From an archaeon (GTDB lineage Archaea; Thermoproteota; Nitrososphaeria; Nitrososphaerales; UBA183), in assembly GCA_021786335.1 (NCBI GenBank), contig JAJYNM010000083.1, positions 1 to 6,799 of the forward strand: a stretch of 6,799 nucleotides of DNA, in the 5' to 3' direction. Position 1 is the first letter of the stretch. Each line of letters opens with the position of its first letter. Shown one piece after another: positions 5,260-6,799 of this stretch. Made by a program: the position numbers and the translations under genes. The notes under the pieces are model-generated. The model did no database searches. It saw only the letters and a program-made list of their open reading frames with translations, and was not told the DNA's origin.

Positions 5260-5450
5260 CCCGCCCTCCTTTCACCGGCGGCCTTGGCCTAGCCCTCTAC
5301 GGCAGCCTTGAAGAGCAAGCCCGCGTTGAACGCCTCCTGGCAAACGCCGGGGTCGTGGTGGTCCATAGGCACATGCGAAAGACGACCGCCGGCCAGAGGC
5401 CCATATTGGAGCTGACCCTGCAGCTTCCACCCGAGGACGGAAGCCCATGA
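5256..5450 (+). CDS. Unknown 64-aa protein
   Basis: This protein is not recognised. The sequence suggests a compact strand-helix-strand-strand fold: GLGLALYG, the helix SLEEQARVERLLANAG, the very hydrophobic strand VVVVHRHM, and a closing strand RPILELTLQLP. No catalytic or metal-binding pattern is visible, and the hydrophobic run is too short to cross a membrane. The start is well supported by GGAGGAG at 5245-5251 and the 4-bp ATGA overlap with the helicase. The dyad at 5152-5241 ends just before this ribosome site, so folding of the message could limit its translation. Confidence 0.8.
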   Translation: MTRPPFTGGLGLALYGSLEEQARVERLLANAGVVVVHRHMRKTTAGQRPILELTLQLPPEDGSP

Positions 5451-5767
5451 GCAAGGAGCCCCTGAAACCGGAGGACCCGCACACCGAGGCTGACCTACGC
5501 AACGAGATTCTGGCCGATTTGGAGCATGCTCCCCTTTTCCATCTGTTGCACGCCCAGGAGTGGCTCCTCTTTATGCTCCAGTTCGACGAAGGCATCGCCG
5601 AGATCGACGCCAAGCCGCTTGCCTCACGAGGCGCCAAGACCTCCGGCCTGGCTGCCAAGTTCGAGAGGAGGGCCGAAGTGTCCAGGGCGCGTGTGGTGAG
5701 AGACAAGGCTGACCTGGCGAGAGTCGAGGCCGAGCTCGCACGCCGACAGAGGGAGAGAGACAGATGA
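5447..5767 (+). CDS. Unknown 106-aa helical protein
   Basis: This predicted all-helical protein is not assigned to any family I know. After a polar head comes a hydrophobic helical part (ILADLEHAPLFHLL, then EWLLFMLQFDEG), then IAEIDAKPL at residues 50-58, and a long, very charged C-terminal helix (about 68-106) rich in Arg, Glu and Ala that may form a coiled coil or bind nucleic acid. The IAEIDAKPL segment matches IAEMDAQGL in the gene at 6201-6668; the DNA agrees at 21 of 23 bases there (5592-5614 and 6535-6557). The ATGA overlap with the preceding stop fixes the start; the ribosome site is weak, so coupled translation is likely. Confidence 0.78.
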   Translation: MSKEPLKPEDPHTEADLRNEILADLEHAPLFHLLHAQEWLLFMLQFDEGIAEIDAKPLASRGAKTSGLAAKFERRAEVSRARVVRDKADLARVEAELARRQRERDR

Positions 5768-6204
5768 GCCACCCAGAGGACGCGGCGCCCTCGCAGGTGG
5801 GCGCGTGGTACGTCGAGGTCCTCCGGAAGTTCGGAGAGGCCCAGGGTCGGCTCCTATGGCTCTATGAGAGTGGAGGCAGCCTCGGAGACCAGGCGCGGGA
5901 AGCCCAGGGGGTTGCGCTCCTCCTCGACGAAATCGTGGGGGCTCTACAGGCCTTGCAGGGGGGGCTCATGTCGGGCTCTGAGCTGTCCAAGGTCCGCGGC
6001 TACACCGAGGCCCTCCAAGAAGCCCTCTCGCGTCCTGACCGTCGGGAGCCCGATTCACAGGAGGGGAACGCGAGGGCCTATCTTGAGTACAGACAGTCGC
6101 TCGAAGACCGCATGTACGCCGTCGGTCTCCTCCTCGACGACGTCAAAACCTTCCTGTTCGCCCGCGGGCTGTTCGCGGTAAAGGGGGCCCAGGCCCAGGC
6201 ATGA
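5764..6204 (+). CDS. Unknown 146-aa helical protein
   Basis: The sequence predicts several amphipathic helices and no membrane segment, signal peptide or enzyme motif; the family is not recognised. Two segments resemble each other: VALLLDEIVGAL (50-61) and VGLLLDDVKTFL (120-131), backed by an identical 14-base stretch at 5917-5930 and 6127-6140. It also resembles the next gene product in two places: ALQALQGGLMSG (60-71) with ALQRMQGALLEG (18-29 there), and the AYLEYRQSLEDR...ARGLF region (105-137) with AYREGLHRKLAER...AQGLY there. This suggests duplicated helical units. GGGAG upstream and the ATGA overlap support the start. A structural or scaffold role is possible but unproven. Confidence 0.78.
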   Translation: MSHPEDAAPSQVGAWYVEVLRKFGEAQGRLLWLYESGGSLGDQAREAQGVALLLDEIVGALQALQGGLMSGSELSKVRGYTEALQEALSRPDRREPDSQEGNARAYLEYRQSLEDRMYAVGLLLDDVKTFLFARGLFAVKGAQAQA

Positions 6205-6668
6205 CCGACGAAGTCTCTCTGGACAAGGTGGCCCTGATCGCCGTCCTGAACGCCCTTCAGCGGATGCAGGGCGCCCTCCTCGAGGGAGACGTCCGCAGGG
6301 CGGCGGGGGAGGCCGACCTGGCGTGGGTGCTTCTGCCCCTGTCTGTCAGGGTGAAGTTTCAAGACCGCCCCTCTGAGGCCCTCGAAGCGAAAGCGGCCCA
6401 GGAGCTCCCCTCCGAGGAGGCGCTGTCCCAGATGCAACAGTTCCGAAGGGCGTCCGCGTTCGCTGTGGACGCATATAGGGAGGGCCTACACCGAAAGCTC
6501 GCCGAGAGGGTCCTCTGGGCCTTCGCTGCCGAGTGCATCGCCGAGATGGACGCCCAGGGGCTCTATGTCTCCCCGGCGGGGAAGGGGCGCGTGGTCCCGA
6601 CCGATGAGCGGGGGGCCACCGAGCAGCCCCCGACCAAGGGCCTGCCGACGACTCTGAGGAGGGAATAG
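6201..6668 (+). CDS. Unknown 155-aa helical protein, relative of its neighbours
   Basis: This protein is not recognised. It is predicted to be helical for about the first 122 residues, then has a disordered, proline- and charge-rich tail (GKGRVVPTDERGATEQPP). It shares the QxxxG-type helix ALQRMQGALLEG (18-29) and the C-terminal helical region (91-122) with the preceding gene product, and IAEMDAQGL (113-121) with IAEIDAKPL of the gene at 5447-5767. It starts in a 4-bp ATGA overlap and ends five bases before the NTPase ATG, with the NTPase ribosome site inside its last codons. The final seven codons are repeated at the window start because the molecule is circular. Confidence 0.8.
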   Translation: MTDEVSLDKVALIAVLNALQRMQGALLEGDVRRAAGEADLAWVLLPLSVRVKFQDRPSEALEAKAAQELPSEEALSQMQQFRRASAFAVDAYREGLHRKLAERVLWAFAAECIAEMDAQGLYVSPAGKGRVVPTDERGATEQPPTKGLPTTLRRE

Positions 6669-6799
6669 AGAGCATGGACAAGCTGGCACGCGCCCGGGAG
6701 CTCGGCATCCTGAAAGACGGCTGGCGTTTCATCGACTACGCCTTGGACGCTGCGCCGAAGTTCGGCTGGTTGTGTAATGTGATATGGGGCGAGAAGGGC
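6648..6799. repeat. Terminal redundancy, right copy
   Basis: This is the second copy of bases 1-152, with C at 6703 in place of T at 56. It runs to the last base of the window, so the true overlap may have been longer before trimming. Removing it leaves a 6,647-bp circle in which all genes at the junction stay in frame. Confidence 0.93.
6674..6799 (+). CDS. 5' part of the P-loop NTPase gene (partial copy across the junction)
   Basis: These 42 codons repeat residues 1-42 of the NTPase at 27-932, cut off inside the Walker A motif (GEKG) by the window end. The single base change at 6703 leaves leucine 10 unchanged. On the circle this is the same gene and should not be counted twice. GGAGG at 6658-6662 is its ribosome site. 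Confidence 0.9.
   Translation, partial: MDKLARARELGILKDGWRFIDYALDAAPKFGWLCNVIWGEKG

Noticed and set aside
5272..5772. 166-aa antisense frame over the small genes.
   Set aside because: Low-complexity Ser/Arg/Leu composition and no ribosome site, and it opposes three ATGA-coupled genes with plausible products.
5256..6668. Possible capsid or spindle-virus coat genes among the small proteins.
   Set aside because: No paired transmembrane helices, signal peptide or jelly-roll-like strand pattern is visible; virus status cannot be supported.
1..6799. CRISPR arrays, insertion sequences, rRNA or tRNA genes.
   Set aside because: No regularly spaced repeats with unique spacers, no transposase and no structured RNA gene were found on either strand.

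Overview
The window is a small circular element sequenced slightly past its own start. Bases 6648-6799 repeat bases 1-152, with one silent difference (T at 56, C at 6703), so the unit is most simply a circle of 6,647 bp. The host is probably an archaeon. Two stand-alone C2H2-type zinc-finger proteins or domains, an archaeal-style TATA box placed for leaderless transcription, strong GGAGG ribosome sites inside packed operons, and heavy use of AGG arginine codons on a GC-rich background all point that way. The exact lineage cannot be told from the sequence.

Layout on the circle: one long plus-strand gene train starts at the divergent promoter near 3100. It encodes a 47-aa C2H2 zinc-finger protein, a probable 32-aa protein with a TTG start, a 95-aa unknown protein, a 542-aa D5/P4-type superfamily 3 helicase with an N-terminal zinc ribbon, four small unknown proteins, and, across the circle junction, a 301-aa P-loop NTPase ending in a C2H2 finger. 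Most neighbours overlap by 4 bp (ATGA, once TTGA), so translation is probably coupled. After a 161-bp gap with two inverted repeats comes a tyrosine recombinase with all catalytic residues and an unusual C-terminal coiled coil. Facing it on the minus strand are a winged-helix regulator and, downstream of that, a probable 44-aa protein.

How it may work: the helicase would drive replication, the recombinase would integrate the element or resolve its multimers, and the winged-helix protein would control the shared promoter at 3066-3130 through two near-identical 11-bp sites. No primase-polymerase domain, rolling-circle initiator, capsid protein, or membrane protein is recognisable. The element is therefore best called a cryptic integrative plasmid or plasmid-like virus relative.

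The most striking non-coding signal is a 90-bp structure with dyad symmetry at 5152-5241, hidden in the last codons of the helicase gene. Three GGACA boxes and three TGTCC boxes lie at exact 9-bp spacing around one centre, framed by perfect 10-bp AT-rich inverted repeats with the same centre. It is a good candidate for the replication origin or a multimeric protein-binding site. A second point of interest is that three of the small genes share short sequence motifs, suggesting that they arose by duplication.
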